Position numbers and translations under genes: made by a program. A stretch of 64,000 bases of DNA. Source: G963664935 sp963664935. Lineage in GTDB: Bacteria > Pseudomonadota > Gammaproteobacteria > Methylococcales > G963664935. Shown one piece after another: positions 55,953 to 64,000 of the stretch. Within the stretch, counting starts at the first letter, position 1. Each line of letters starts with the position of its first letter. Under the pieces are notes generated by a model. That model saw only the letters and a list, made by a program, of their open reading frames with translations, made no database searches and was not told the DNA's origin. The DNA lies in NCBI GenBank assembly GCA_963664935.2, contig CAXXSE010000006.1:1-64000 (forward strand). Reading direction: 5' to 3'.

Positions 55953-57188
55953 ATGAGATCGATTATGCCCCTAATTCGCCCATTCACGGGATTGCGTCCC
56001 GTACCCGAACGTGCTGAAGATGTCGCCGCACCCCCTTATGATGTATTGAATAGTGTGGAAGCCCGTAAACTCGCCAAAGATAAGCCTTGGAGCTTTTTGC
56101 ATATTTCCAAGGCTGAAATCGATCTCGCGGAGGATATCGACCCCTTCGATCCCGCTGTGTACGCTAAGGCCGAGGAAAATTTGGACCGGCTCGTGAAGGA
56201 AAACATACTGATTCGGGATCAAAAGCCTCGCTACTATGTGTATCGCTTGACCATGGATGATCATGTGCAAACAGGATTGGTGGCGGCGGCATCAGTGGAG
56301 GCATACGATTCGAATCGTATTCGTAAGCATGAATTCACTCGTCCGGCTAAGGAAAACGATAGAGTGCGCCAGATCGAAGCACTAAAGGCTCAAACCGGGC
56401 CGGTACTGTTGGCTTATCGATCCGAACCAACGTTGGATTCACTTTTGGAATACGTGACCGAGTCAGATCCCGTTTATAACCTGGTGGCGGATGACGGCAT
56501 CGGTCACACAATCTGGATTGTCGAAAACCAAGTGGTTATTGACAAATTTACTGAGGGATTCGATGCAATGGATGCGATATATATTGCCGATGGTCATCAT
56601 CGTTCAGCGGCAGCTTCCCGGGTGTCCGCGGCCATTGATTCTTCAAGCGATCCGATGAGTCAATATTTCCTTTCGGTAATCTTTCCTCACAATCAGATGA
56701 AGATTTTGGATTACAATCGGGTAGTTGTTGATTTAAATGGTTTGAGTCGAGGCGAGTTTCTGAGCAGAGTAGGGGATAGCTTCACGTGCCGCGGAGAAGA
56801 TATGATGGTCTCACCAAGGAAGCCAGGTGAATTTGGGATGTATACGGAGGGGCAGTGGTATCGCTTGGAAATAAACCCGAAGCTGGTGCCAAGTGATCCC
56901 GTCGCTCGCCTTGATGTGAGTCTGCTCGCGGATTATTTGTTGGAGCCTCTGTTAGGTATTTCCGATCCACGAACCGATAAACGCATCGATTTCGTCGGTG
57001 GAATTCGGGGTCTCGCGGAATTGGCGAAACGAGTCGACAGCGGTGAAATGGCCGTAGCTTTCTCCCTATGTCCGACCCGCATGGAAGACCTGATGGCGGT
57101 CGCCGACGCCAACGAAGTAATGCCCCCGAAATCAACTTGGTTTGAGCCCAAGTTGGCCGATGGGCTTATCTCCCACGTTTTAGATTAA
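55953..57188 (+). CDS. DUF1015 family protein (SerK/SbnI-like)
   Basis: A 411-residue protein of the DUF1015 family. It starts MPLIRPFTGLRPVPERAEDV (ATG at 55965; one at 55953 is also in frame). AAPPYDVLNSVEARKLA, the central SNRIRKHEFTRPAKENDR (the HExT/xR-type motif) and IYIADGHHRSAAASRV are hallmarks. Related proteins SbnI and archaeal SerK are free-serine kinases with a ParB-like core, so phosphorylation of serine or a similar substrate is possible but unproved here. It is divergent from the ABC operon. Confidence 0.82.
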   Translation: MRSIMPLIRPFTGLRPVPERAEDVAAPPYDVLNSVEARKLAKDKPWSFLHISKAEIDLAEDIDPFDPAVYAKAEENLDRLVKENILIRDQKPRYYVYRLTMDDHVQTGLVAAASVEAYDSNRIRKHEFTRPAKENDRVRQIEALKAQTGPVLLAYRSEPTLDSLLEYVTESDPVYNLVADDGIGHTIWIVENQVVIDKFTEGFDAMDAIYIADGHHRSAAASRVSAAIDSSSDPMSQYFLSVIFPHNQMKILDYNRVVVDLNGLSRGEFLSRVGDSFTCRGEDMMVSPRKPGEFGMYTEGQWYRLEINPKLVPSDPVARLDVSLLADYLLEPLLGISDPRTDKRIDFVGGIRGLAELAKRVDSGEMAVAFSLCPTRMEDLMAVADANEVMPPKSTWFEPKLADGLISHVLD

Positions 57189-57560
57189 TAATCGTTTTTC
57201 ATCGGATAAATCGCAATATCCAGTTTCGTTAGCGCGTTAATCGGCGTTTTATCGAAGGTTGCAACGACGGGGTTCCGCGTGCTTTTGCAAAGGCTTGCGG
57301 ATGTGGTTAGCTTAATCTGATCCACTTCTAGGTGGTGAGATGTCCGAAAACTCGCCGAGATCGGAAATTGACGAAAAAAAAGGGGCCTGATTTATTTCCA
57401 AATCAAAAAAAAGGGGACTGATTTATTTCCAAATCTAACGGGTCAAACCTGATCGGTTATAAAAACCTGACAACTATCAGAAACAAGCGATCACCCCTCT
57501 TGTTTATAAAAAACTAGAATTAACCCCTAATGCCTAACCACTTCGAACACCTCACCGAAC
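57189..57560. other. Intergenic region with tandem REP-like repeats
   Basis: No gene is seen in these 372 bases. At 57374-57435 a 31-base unit beginning AAAAAAAAGGGG and ending TTTATTTCCAAATC occurs twice in tandem with one difference. The rest is AT-rich and lies between convergent genes (DUF1015 and the FGGY kinase). Confidence 0.6.
57374..57435. repeat. Two tandem 31-bp REP-like units
   Basis: Units at 57374-57404 and 57405-57435 differ only in GGGGCC versus GGGGAC. They share AAAAAAAGGGG..TGATTTATT with the motifs around the RAYT gene at 46.8 and 49.9 kb, suggesting a common family of dispersed repeats. Confidence 0.8.
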
Positions 57561-58952
57561 CTAAGATTTAAGCAACTCCTCCAACCATTCTTTCCACCCA
57601 AGATATTTCGACCTTAAATACTCCGATTCCTGGGTTTTTTCCAATCGAATGCTTTTCGAAAAACCAGGCTTGCCCGCAGCCAATTTAGCAGCGCCCGCCA
57701 AACTGCATTCGGGATCCCGCAACAGGTGAACATCAACGGGACTGCATTGAGCAATGCCTTGTTGCAATGCAAGCGTCCGCGACCAACCGCCAGCCAGAAA
57801 AACCCTATTGATACCGCATATTCGATCGAAATCATCCAAAATCTGTTTGATCCGGAAGATTATGGCTTCCACGATCAAAACCGATTGTTGCCGGGAGCTC
57901 AGGTGTGTCACCGATCTATAAAAACACAATTTTATGTCTTCTCGAAAAAACGGCGCGCCCAGCCCGCTGGGTTCAGCGACGCAGTAATAATCCTTCAGGT
58001 CTAGGTGTTCGGTAAGAAGGCACTTCTGGAAGGAATACATTCTTAAAGCTCGGCCAATAGAATTTAGAGTCCCTTCCAGGGCATAATGGTTGGTGAAATC
58101 AGCATCCTGGTATACCAGTGTCTTTTGATAGCCCTCTAATTTTTCAACGCGGTGATCTTGGTCGATCCAGCAACAAACGAAGCCACCCGTTCCTATATTG
58201 ACGAGCACATCACCGATTCCCCTAGGGGTCGCGCCTAACAGTGCGGCCGACTGGTCACCTATACTGGCTTGAATTTTAAGGCCTTGTTTTAAATCGACGC
58301 CAATCTGCTCCGATTGACCTATGGCGGGGAGAAAATCGGTCGAAAACCCGAATAGCCGGCCTAAATCCTCAGACCAATTCCGTTGTGATAATTCAAGCAG
58401 CGACGTGCGCGCGGCCATTGAAAAATCGGTTCTTAAGATTTTTTCTTGACTCCAATGCCAAATCAGAAAGGTGTCCAGGGTTCCGATCAACAATTCACCT
58501 TGCTCTAACCCAGCTCGCAAATCCGAGCGTTCCGATAGGACATACCCTACTTTCGGGGCAAAAAAATATGGCGTTAACCATAACCCCGTCTTTTTCCTGA
58601 GTTTATCCTTGTCGAATTTTCGGCTCCGGCACATCGCCTCCGCGCGGCTATCCTGCCAGGAAATTAGTGGAGTCACGGGTTCTCCCGACGATTTACGCCA
58701 GATAACGAATGACGAACGTTGAACGCTAAGACCCAAGGGGGGATTACCTTTTGCCTTTGCCAGACAGCGCGAAAGCAAACCTTGGCATATGTCGAGATAT
58801 TCAGCCGCATCACTTTCGAATCGGCTCCCTTTTTGACTTACATCGGGCGCCCTCTTTCTGAAAACCGGTTCCAATTCAAATTCAGCGTTAAGAATAGCGC
58901 CCTTGATGCTTGTGGTACCGAGATCCAAGGCAATGGCTAATGAATCCGCCAT
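57561..58952 (-). CDS. FGGY-family carbohydrate/glycerol kinase
   Basis: The ATG at 58952 (MADSLAIALDLGTTSIKGAI) overlaps the end of glpD by 16 bases and is preferred to an upstream ATG at 58979; it gives 463 residues. The N-terminal phosphate-binding loop is ALDLGTTSIKGAIL, the sugar-binding segment SWQDSRAEAMC, and the C-terminal ATPase part has NIGTGGFVCCW and VFLAGGWSRTLALQQGIAQ. Its place after glpD suggests glycerol or a glycerol-like polyol as substrate, but the sequence is divergent from classical GlpK and other sugars are possible. Confidence 0.8.
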   Translation of the reverse strand: MADSLAIALDLGTTSIKGAILNAEFELEPVFRKRAPDVSQKGSRFESDAAEYLDICQGLLSRCLAKAKGNPPLGLSVQRSSFVIWRKSSGEPVTPLISWQDSRAEAMCRSRKFDKDKLRKKTGLWLTPYFFAPKVGYVLSERSDLRAGLEQGELLIGTLDTFLIWHWSQEKILRTDFSMAARTSLLELSQRNWSEDLGRLFGFSTDFLPAIGQSEQIGVDLKQGLKIQASIGDQSAALLGATPRGIGDVLVNIGTGGFVCCWIDQDHRVEKLEGYQKTLVYQDADFTNHYALEGTLNSIGRALRMYSFQKCLLTEHLDLKDYYCVAEPSGLGAPFFREDIKLCFYRSVTHLSSRQQSVLIVEAIIFRIKQILDDFDRICGINRVFLAGGWSRTLALQQGIAQCSPVDVHLLRDPECSLAGAAKLAAGKPGFSKSIRLEKTQESEYLRSKYLGWKEWLEELLKS

Positions 58953-60523
58953 CGTTCCGCTATGTTGGATATTTCCCATTTCACCCGCTCCTTATCCCAG
59001 CCTAATACCCCGGCAACTCTTTTTGAAAGGTCGGAGAGTTCCTCCCGGGATATTCGTTTTAGAATTAATAACGGCATCCGCCGTCGCAGGAGATCTTCAA
59101 GATGTACAACCCTCTCGGTTCGCGCGCAAAAGATAAGGTCCGCATAGATTAACGGCAGCTCGGGGAAGATTCTTTGCTTGAGCGTAGTGTCGTCTTCAAT
59201 AAGTTTGATAATTTGCTCCACTCGCCTTCCATGGCGAAAAATCAACCAGCGAACCGTCCCGCCGTCCATTCCAAGTCTCGACGCTTGATTTTCAATTTCC
59301 AGTTTCCAATCGCCAAACGCTACCTCGGGCGTCCATGGAAATTTCCGCCATTCGGTCATGCAACGCTTGTTCACAGCCAATAATTTGCATATCCGATCGA
59401 CAATAGTTGCTGAATCCTGCCGCGCGGAACTGAACTTTCCCCCTAACGAAACGAAAAGCCCATTATCAAGCGCTTTCAGTTCCCAATCTCTACTCAACAA
59501 ATAGGACGAAACCATTCCACTATCTTTTAATACCCGAACGCCCGCAAAACTTCCTAACACATCCTTTTTGGACCATACCGTCGTTTCAAGGAAGTCGTTT
59601 GCCGACTCCAACAGGTAATCGATATCGCTTGACTCCACCTGGATTTTTTCGATGTCTCCCTCGTATTCGTCGTCCGTAGTCCCCAATAATGTCCTGCCAT
59701 ACCAGGGAATCATGAAAAACACTCTTCCATCGATTTTAGAAAAGAGTAAAAGCGCGGCATCGGAGTTCAGCCCCGGCATTATCAGATGAATCCCCTTGCT
59801 CAAACGGCATAATTTTTTTGGAGCATTCATCATGGTATCAGTCCACTGCCCGGTTGCGTTGACCGTGTATCGGGACCGTATCTCGATCACCTTTCCTGAC
59901 ACTTTATCCTGCAATTCCGCCCCGGAAACCTTCCCGCCGATATCGCTTATGTAGCGTATAACCTTGCAATAATTTAGACAGACCGCACCGGCTTTTTGCG
60001 CGCCATCGATAATTTCCACGGTAAAACGGGCATCGTCGGTTTGGCCATCAATATAATCGAAGCCTCCCTGTAACTCCGTTGTTTTCAAGAAGGGAAAGCG
60101 TCTGGAAAATCCAGCGGTTCGATAACGTCCATACTGTAAAGCGGTTTTCGATATTCCGGCAAACCAATCGTATAACCACAGGCCCACACCTAATTTCAGC
60201 TTTCCAACGGAATTCGATCCATACGCCGGAATACCGAAGCGCAAAGGTTGAACCCGATGGGGCGCGATTTGAAAAAACATTTCCCGTTCGCGCAGCGCCT
60301 TTTTCACCATATTCAAGTGGAACGACCGCAGATAGCGCAACCCGCCATGAATCAATTTTGACGACGCCGAAGAAGTCGCGCCGGCCCAATCCCCCTTATC
60401 GACAATAATAACCTTTAGACCACGGAGCGCGGCATCGTAAGCCGTCCAGGCGCCATAAATTCCGCCCCCGCAAACCAGCAGATCAAATTGGCGACCGTCT
60501 AGATCGCAAACGTTACGGTTCAT
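58937..60523 (-). CDS. glpD: FAD-dependent glycerol-3-phosphate dehydrogenase
   Basis: A 528-residue flavoprotein that oxidises sn-glycerol-3-phosphate to dihydroxyacetone phosphate at the membrane and feeds quinones. The FAD motif is LLVCGGGIYGAWTAYDAALR (residues 15-34), followed by DWAGATSSASSKLIHGGLRY, the GlpD signature. FMIPWYGRTLLGTTDDEYEG and FAGVRVLKDSG match the family. It overlaps the GDPD gene by 11 bases and the kinase gene by 16, so the three form a tight operon for using glycerophosphodiesters. Confidence 0.88.
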   Translation of the reverse strand: MNRNVCDLDGRQFDLLVCGGGIYGAWTAYDAALRGLKVIIVDKGDWAGATSSASSKLIHGGLRYLRSFHLNMVKKALREREMFFQIAPHRVQPLRFGIPAYGSNSVGKLKLGVGLWLYDWFAGISKTALQYGRYRTAGFSRRFPFLKTTELQGGFDYIDGQTDDARFTVEIIDGAQKAGAVCLNYCKVIRYISDIGGKVSGAELQDKVSGKVIEIRSRYTVNATGQWTDTMMNAPKKLCRLSKGIHLIMPGLNSDAALLLFSKIDGRVFFMIPWYGRTLLGTTDDEYEGDIEKIQVESSDIDYLLESANDFLETTVWSKKDVLGSFAGVRVLKDSGMVSSYLLSRDWELKALDNGLFVSLGGKFSSARQDSATIVDRICKLLAVNKRCMTEWRKFPWTPEVAFGDWKLEIENQASRLGMDGGTVRWLIFRHGRRVEQIIKLIEDDTTLKQRIFPELPLIYADLIFCARTERVVHLEDLLRRRMPLLILKRISREELSDLSKRVAGVLGWDKERVKWEISNIAERWRIH

Positions 60524-61292
60524 CAGCCCTTAAGCTTATCGCTCTTTGGGGGTCGTCGGTGATCAATATGTCCACACCAAGCCGCAAGCCTTTCAATATT
60601 TGCTCGTTTTCGTTGCAGGTATAGGTTGCAATGGTTTTGTTCAGGTTTATCAATGTCCCTACGTTGGCTTCATTCAGATTTTCTATGGGCAAGCAAAGCC
60701 CGCTGATAAAGGCCAATTTCTTAAAAAACTTTCCAATATGAGCTGGCTGAACCAAGTCCTCCGAATTATAAATTAGCGGACATTCCCCATAGTATTTATG
60801 GGCATAGGCCAAACTCTCAAAATCAAAAGAGGAAATAGAAATCCCATGCGTTCCTTCAATACCCTTTTGTTTTTCGGCAAAATCCATACAACGACGCATT
60901 TTTTGTTCGTGCCGTCCCGTACCCCGGTCCCATGGCCGGTTTTTGACTTCGATAAGTAATTGGGCGCAGTGATGATAAGTATGGATAAACGCCTCCAAAC
61001 TTATCAAACGAGTATTTGTTTCTCCATGAGCAAACGATTCGGGTAAGACAAATCCACAAATATCCACGAAGTCGAAATCATCGATACGTTGACCGGGTTT
61101 GCCTATTTTGTCTAAAAATCGATCATGCCACAGTATCGCAATACCGTCGCGGGTTAATTGAACATCGGTTTCTATCCCATCAACCGCGTATGCCAGCGCC
61201 TTATCAAATGCGTCGGGTGTATTTTCAGCCGCTTCCAAAGAAGCACCGCGGTGGGAAAAGATTAAGCAATGATTATCGGTGGTACACGCCAT
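60513..61292 (-). CDS. Glycerophosphodiester phosphodiesterase
   Basis: A 259-residue cytoplasmic GDPD that hydrolyses glycerophosphodiesters to sn-glycerol-3-phosphate and an alcohol. Catalytic motifs are FSHRGASLEAAENT (HR and E), GIETDVQLTRDG (E-D metal ligands) and ILWHDRFLDKI (catalytic His). The end GVDILITDDPQRAISL is typical. There is no signal peptide. It is the first gene of the operon with glpD and the kinase, and its product is the GlpD substrate. Confidence 0.9.
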   Translation of the reverse strand: MACTTDNHCLIFSHRGASLEAAENTPDAFDKALAYAVDGIETDVQLTRDGIAILWHDRFLDKIGKPGQRIDDFDFVDICGFVLPESFAHGETNTRLISLEAFIHTYHHCAQLLIEVKNRPWDRGTGRHEQKMRRCMDFAEKQKGIEGTHGISISSFDFESLAYAHKYYGECPLIYNSEDLVQPAHIGKFFKKLAFISGLCLPIENLNEANVGTLINLNKTIATYTCNENEQILKGLRLGVDILITDDPQRAISLRADEP

Positions 61293-61382
61293 GGATTTCT
61301 AGGTATTACAATGGCACAATGTTTAAAAAAGTATAGCGCGCCAATTTTTAGTCGGGTGAAAACTCTAAATTCCCGACGAATT

Positions 61383-61634
61383 CTAAGTCGTTAATTTTTC
61401 CAACTTACAAAGCAGTACTAATGCTTCTTGCCGTGAATCACCACACGAATCCAATGACGCATTAAAACTTGAACACACTTGAGGGCGTTCGGGTTGGCCA
61501 TATACCCCGCATCGATAATTGTCCGTCAGGTGAACGCACCGTACTCCGGCTGGTTTTCCATCGGGCATACCGGGAAAGGACGTTGAAATAGACGGCGCGA
61601 TACAACAAGCCCCGCAGGCGCTTCTACACTTCAT
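61383..61634 (-). CDS. YkgJ-family cysteine cluster protein
   Basis: An 83-residue protein with the CxxxCxxCC pattern CRSACGACCIAPSIS and further cysteines (VRCVHLTDNYRCGVYGQPER and CSSF), matching the YkgJ zinc- or iron-binding family. Its function is unknown. It lies 18 bases after ilvA on the same strand and may be co-transcribed. Confidence 0.85.
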   Translation of the reverse strand: MKCRSACGACCIAPSISTSFPGMPDGKPAGVRCVHLTDNYRCGVYGQPERPQVCSSFNASLDSCGDSRQEALVLLCKLEKLTT

Positions 61635-61652
61635 AAGCTTTAGACAGTAACG

Positions 61653-63188
61653 TCATTTGACGATTTTATTTCCCCCCGCAAAAAACCGATAGGCGGGATT
61701 GGCCGTCTCGTCGATGGAAACCAAAGACAGTTCGCTTAGAAATCGCTTAAAATCTTTTCGCTCTTGTTTAGGCACCTGGATCCCCATCAACACCCTTCCG
61801 TAAGCCGCGCCGTGGTTTCGGTAATGAAACAAACTTATGTTCCAACGTTTACCCATCATCGACAAAAAGTGCAATAGAGCACCGGGCCGCTCGGGAAATT
61901 CGAAACTAAACACTATTTCATCAAGAGCTTCGGGCGCGTGTCCTCCGACCATATAACGAATATGCTCTTTCGCTAATTCGTTTTCGGTCATATCGGTTAC
62001 CGGAAATTTCTCATTCATTAAATGGCTAATCAGTTCTGAACGCTCGTCCACGCCACTCCCGATTTGAACGCCAACAAATATATGGGCATCGGCCTGATCG
62101 AAAAATCGATAGTTAAATTCGCTAATACTTCTTTTACCCAATGCTTTGCAAAATTTCAGAAAACTCCCCGGTTTTTCCGGAATGGTTACCGCCAGCAACA
62201 CTTCTCGATATTCCCCGACCTGTGCTCTTTCGGCCACATGCCGAAGGCGATCAAAATTAATATTCGCCCCGCTTTCTATGGCAATCAGACATTGATTTTT
62301 TATCCCTTCACGCGCAACATACTTCTTTATTCCCGCAATTCCAAGGGCGCCGGCCGGCTCGGCAATGGAGCGGGTATCGTTAAAAATATCCTTAATCGCC
62401 GCGCAGATTTCATCGGTGTTGACACAAATCACCTCGTCTACACATTGGTGCACCACCCGAAAGGGTTCACGCCCAATCTTTTTGACGGCCACTCCGTCAG
62501 CAAAAAGCCCCGCTTGTTTCAAAGATACTCTGCGATTGGCTTTGAGTGCCCGATTCAGACAATCCGAATCATCGGGTTCAACACCGATGATCTTCACTTC
62601 GGGCCGGACAAATTTGACATAGGCAGCCACTCCCGCGATAAGCCCTCCACCACCGACGGGTACGAAAATAGCATGAATATCATCCATTTGTTGACGCAAT
62701 ATTTCCATGGCGATGGTGCCTTGCCCGGCGATAACATCGGGATCATCGTAAGGATGAACGAAGGTCATATCTTTTTCTTTCGCCAATACTTCGGCGTGTT
62801 CGCAGGCCTCATCGTACGAATCACCAAAAAGCACGATTTTCGCGCCCATTTGACGAACCGATTTGACTTTGATGTCCGGAGTCGTTTTGGGCATCACAAT
62901 CAATGCCTTTATTCCGAGTTTTGATGCGGAAAAAGCCACACCCTGGGCATGATTCCCGGCAGACGCCGCGATAACGCCTTTAGCTTTTGCATCGTCCGAG
63001 AGTAGCGCAATCTTGTTGTAGGCGCCCCGAAGCTTAAAGGAAAAAACCGGTTGCAAATCTTCCCGCTTCAAATACACCGCATTTTGGAGTCGAGTTGATA
63101 AATTTCGCGCCGGCTCAAGAGGTGTTTCCACCGCCACATCATAAACCCTGGCGCGTAATATTTTTTCTATGTATTTTTTGTGCGGCAT
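61653..63188 (-). CDS. ilvA: Threonine ammonia-lyase, biosynthetic
   Basis: IlvA deaminates threonine to 2-oxobutanoate for isoleucine. The 511 residues have the PLP lysine Lys52 in VFSFKLRGAYNKIALLSDDA, the phosphate-binding SAGNHAQGVAFSASK and GGGGLIAGVAAYVK. Two C-terminal ACT-like regulatory domains (YREVLLAVTIPEKPGSFLKF and FSFEFPERPGALLHFLSMMG) give feedback inhibition by isoleucine, marking the biosynthetic type. It is intact and divergent from rpiA, as in other gammaproteobacteria. Confidence 0.93.
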   Translation of the reverse strand: MPHKKYIEKILRARVYDVAVETPLEPARNLSTRLQNAVYLKREDLQPVFSFKLRGAYNKIALLSDDAKAKGVIAASAGNHAQGVAFSASKLGIKALIVMPKTTPDIKVKSVRQMGAKIVLFGDSYDEACEHAEVLAKEKDMTFVHPYDDPDVIAGQGTIAMEILRQQMDDIHAIFVPVGGGGLIAGVAAYVKFVRPEVKIIGVEPDDSDCLNRALKANRRVSLKQAGLFADGVAVKKIGREPFRVVHQCVDEVICVNTDEICAAIKDIFNDTRSIAEPAGALGIAGIKKYVAREGIKNQCLIAIESGANINFDRLRHVAERAQVGEYREVLLAVTIPEKPGSFLKFCKALGKRSISEFNYRFFDQADAHIFVGVQIGSGVDERSELISHLMNEKFPVTDMTENELAKEHIRYMVGGHAPEALDEIVFSFEFPERPGALLHFLSMMGKRWNISLFHYRNHGAAYGRVLMGIQVPKQERKDFKRFLSELSLVSIDETANPAYRFFAGGNKIVK

Positions 63189-63266
63189 CGAATGTTTAAA
63201 TTAATCCTAAGAAATTAAATGTACAATCTATCTCTTGATCCAAAATAGCCAAATTTTTGACAAAAA

Positions 63267-63923
63267 ATGACACAAGACGAACATAAAAAGCAAGCCGCGG
63301 AAGCTGCTTTTCGATATATTAAAGACATTCCGATCATTGGAGTAGGAACCGGCTCCACGGTCGATTATTTTATTGATTTACTCGCGGATATTAAAGCCCA
63401 AATCGACGGCGCGGTATCCAGCTCCGAAGTTTCCACCCAACATTTAAAGAAATTAGGTATTCCTGTCCTTGATTTAGGAAGAGTCGGTAGCTTGGAAGTT
63501 TACGTGGACGGCGCCGATGAAATCAACCATCACAAGCAACTCATCAAAGGCGGTGGTGGCGCGCTTACACGGGAAAAGGTAATCGCCGCGGCCAGTAGGA
63601 AATTCATTTGCATTGCCGATGAAAGTAAATATGTTCCTATCCTTGGAAAATTCCCCTTACCCGTGGAAGTCATCCCCATGGCCCGAAGTTTCGTTGCCCG
63701 GGAATTGGTCAAACTGGGCGGTCAACCGGAATGGCGGGAAGACTTTTTCAGCGATAACGGTAACCAAATTATCGATGTGTATAATCTGGATATTTTGAAG
63801 CCCATCGAAATGGAGAAGGCTATTAATAACATTCCCGGAGTTGTGACCGCCGGGCTTTTTGCGTTGCGACCCGCTGACGTGATTTTACTTGCGGGGAAAG
63901 ATGGGGTAAAAACGATTGAGTAG
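63267..63923 (+). CDS. rpiA: Ribose-5-phosphate isomerase A
   Basis: RpiA interconverts ribose 5-phosphate and ribulose 5-phosphate in the pentose phosphate pathway. The 218 residues contain the phosphate-binding GVGTGSTVDYFIDLLA, SSSEVSTQHLKKLGIPV, the catalytic VDGADEINHHKQLIKGGGG and ALTREKVIAAASRKFICIAD. The length is that of the family. It is intact and divergently arranged with ilvA; the 78-base gap should hold both promoters. Confidence 0.93.
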   Translation: MTQDEHKKQAAEAAFRYIKDIPIIGVGTGSTVDYFIDLLADIKAQIDGAVSSSEVSTQHLKKLGIPVLDLGRVGSLEVYVDGADEINHHKQLIKGGGGALTREKVIAAASRKFICIADESKYVPILGKFPLPVEVIPMARSFVARELVKLGGQPEWREDFFSDNGNQIIDVYNLDILKPIEMEKAINNIPGVVTAGLFALRPADVILLAGKDGVKTIE

Positions 63924-64000
63924 CTGGGGATAGGGATTTGGGATCGGAGATCGGCGAATCTTTATGATCCACATCGATTACCCAGATCCCTAGCCCCTAA

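Overview
The window looks like a gammaproteobacterial chromosome. It carries hopanoid-type HpnH, an MlaA/MlaC lipid-trafficking pair, UbiK, GlnK-AmtB, GTP-dependent PEP carboxykinase, the remains of an XrtA/PEP-CTERM exopolysaccharide locus, biosynthetic IlvA and RpiA. I cannot name the genus from sequence alone. Two intact housekeeping blocks (19.4-24.7 kb and 50.4-64 kb) flank or interrupt regions that are either frameshifted (0-14 kb) or full of mobile elements (14-19 kb and 24.8-50.3 kb).

Region by region. 0-11.1 kb: mlaA, mlaC/hpnM-like, hpnH, nfi, ubiK, glnK-amtB, mutS and pckG. All except ubiK are broken by one-base shifts, often in short homopolymers, which looks more like sequencing error than gene decay. 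11.3-14.3 kb: a remnant type I-E CRISPR-Cas locus with two repeats, cas6e, cas5e and a 5'-truncated cas7e, abutting a truncated ada-like gene. 14.5-19.3 kb: a DDE insertion sequence, a PrsK fragment, and an XrtA-type sugar transferase gene split by an IS4-family element whose 16-bp inverted repeats and 12-bp target duplication are visible. 19.4-24.7 kb: nucleotide-sugar genes (TviB-like dehydrogenase, uronate epimerase, galE) around mobB-moeA.

24.8-46.8 kb is the most interesting part. It is a chromosomal integron with a divergent, frameshifted intI followed by about eleven gene cassettes, ten of them on the plus strand and most of them ended by a recognisable attC site. The first cassette carries a two-gene unit: a class III nucleotidyl-cyclase-like protein followed by a two-transmembrane SLATT-type protein. 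This architecture resembles cyclic-nucleotide antiphage systems such as Pycsar, but the cyclase gene is now interrupted by an IS200-derived miniature element and has an in-frame stop. Further cassettes encode two uncharacterised two-gene units with membrane/coiled-coil partners, a GNAT acetyltransferase, an HNH-type protein, two toxin-antitoxin pairs (one antisense to the array) and several unknowns. Mobile DNA has invaded the array: a group II intron sits inside the core of an attC, a second intact group II intron sits in a palindrome beside an inverted, ORF-less remnant of itself, IS630 lies next to the HNH gene, and two copies of an IS91-like element that encodes a tyrosine recombinase lie directly against attC cores. 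One of those copies carries a full IS21-type element.

46.8-50.3 kb is a nested insertion: a REP-associated transposase gene flanked by inverted REP-like motifs, split by an IS110/IS1111-type element that is itself invaded by IS200, followed by a relaxase fragment. 50.4-64 kb is intact: a secreted basic protein, a DUF2007 protein, a peptide-type ABC importer without its ATPases, a DUF1015 protein, an operon for glycerophosphodiester/glycerol-3-phosphate breakdown (GDPD, GlpD, FGGY kinase), a YkgJ-type protein, ilvA and rpiA.
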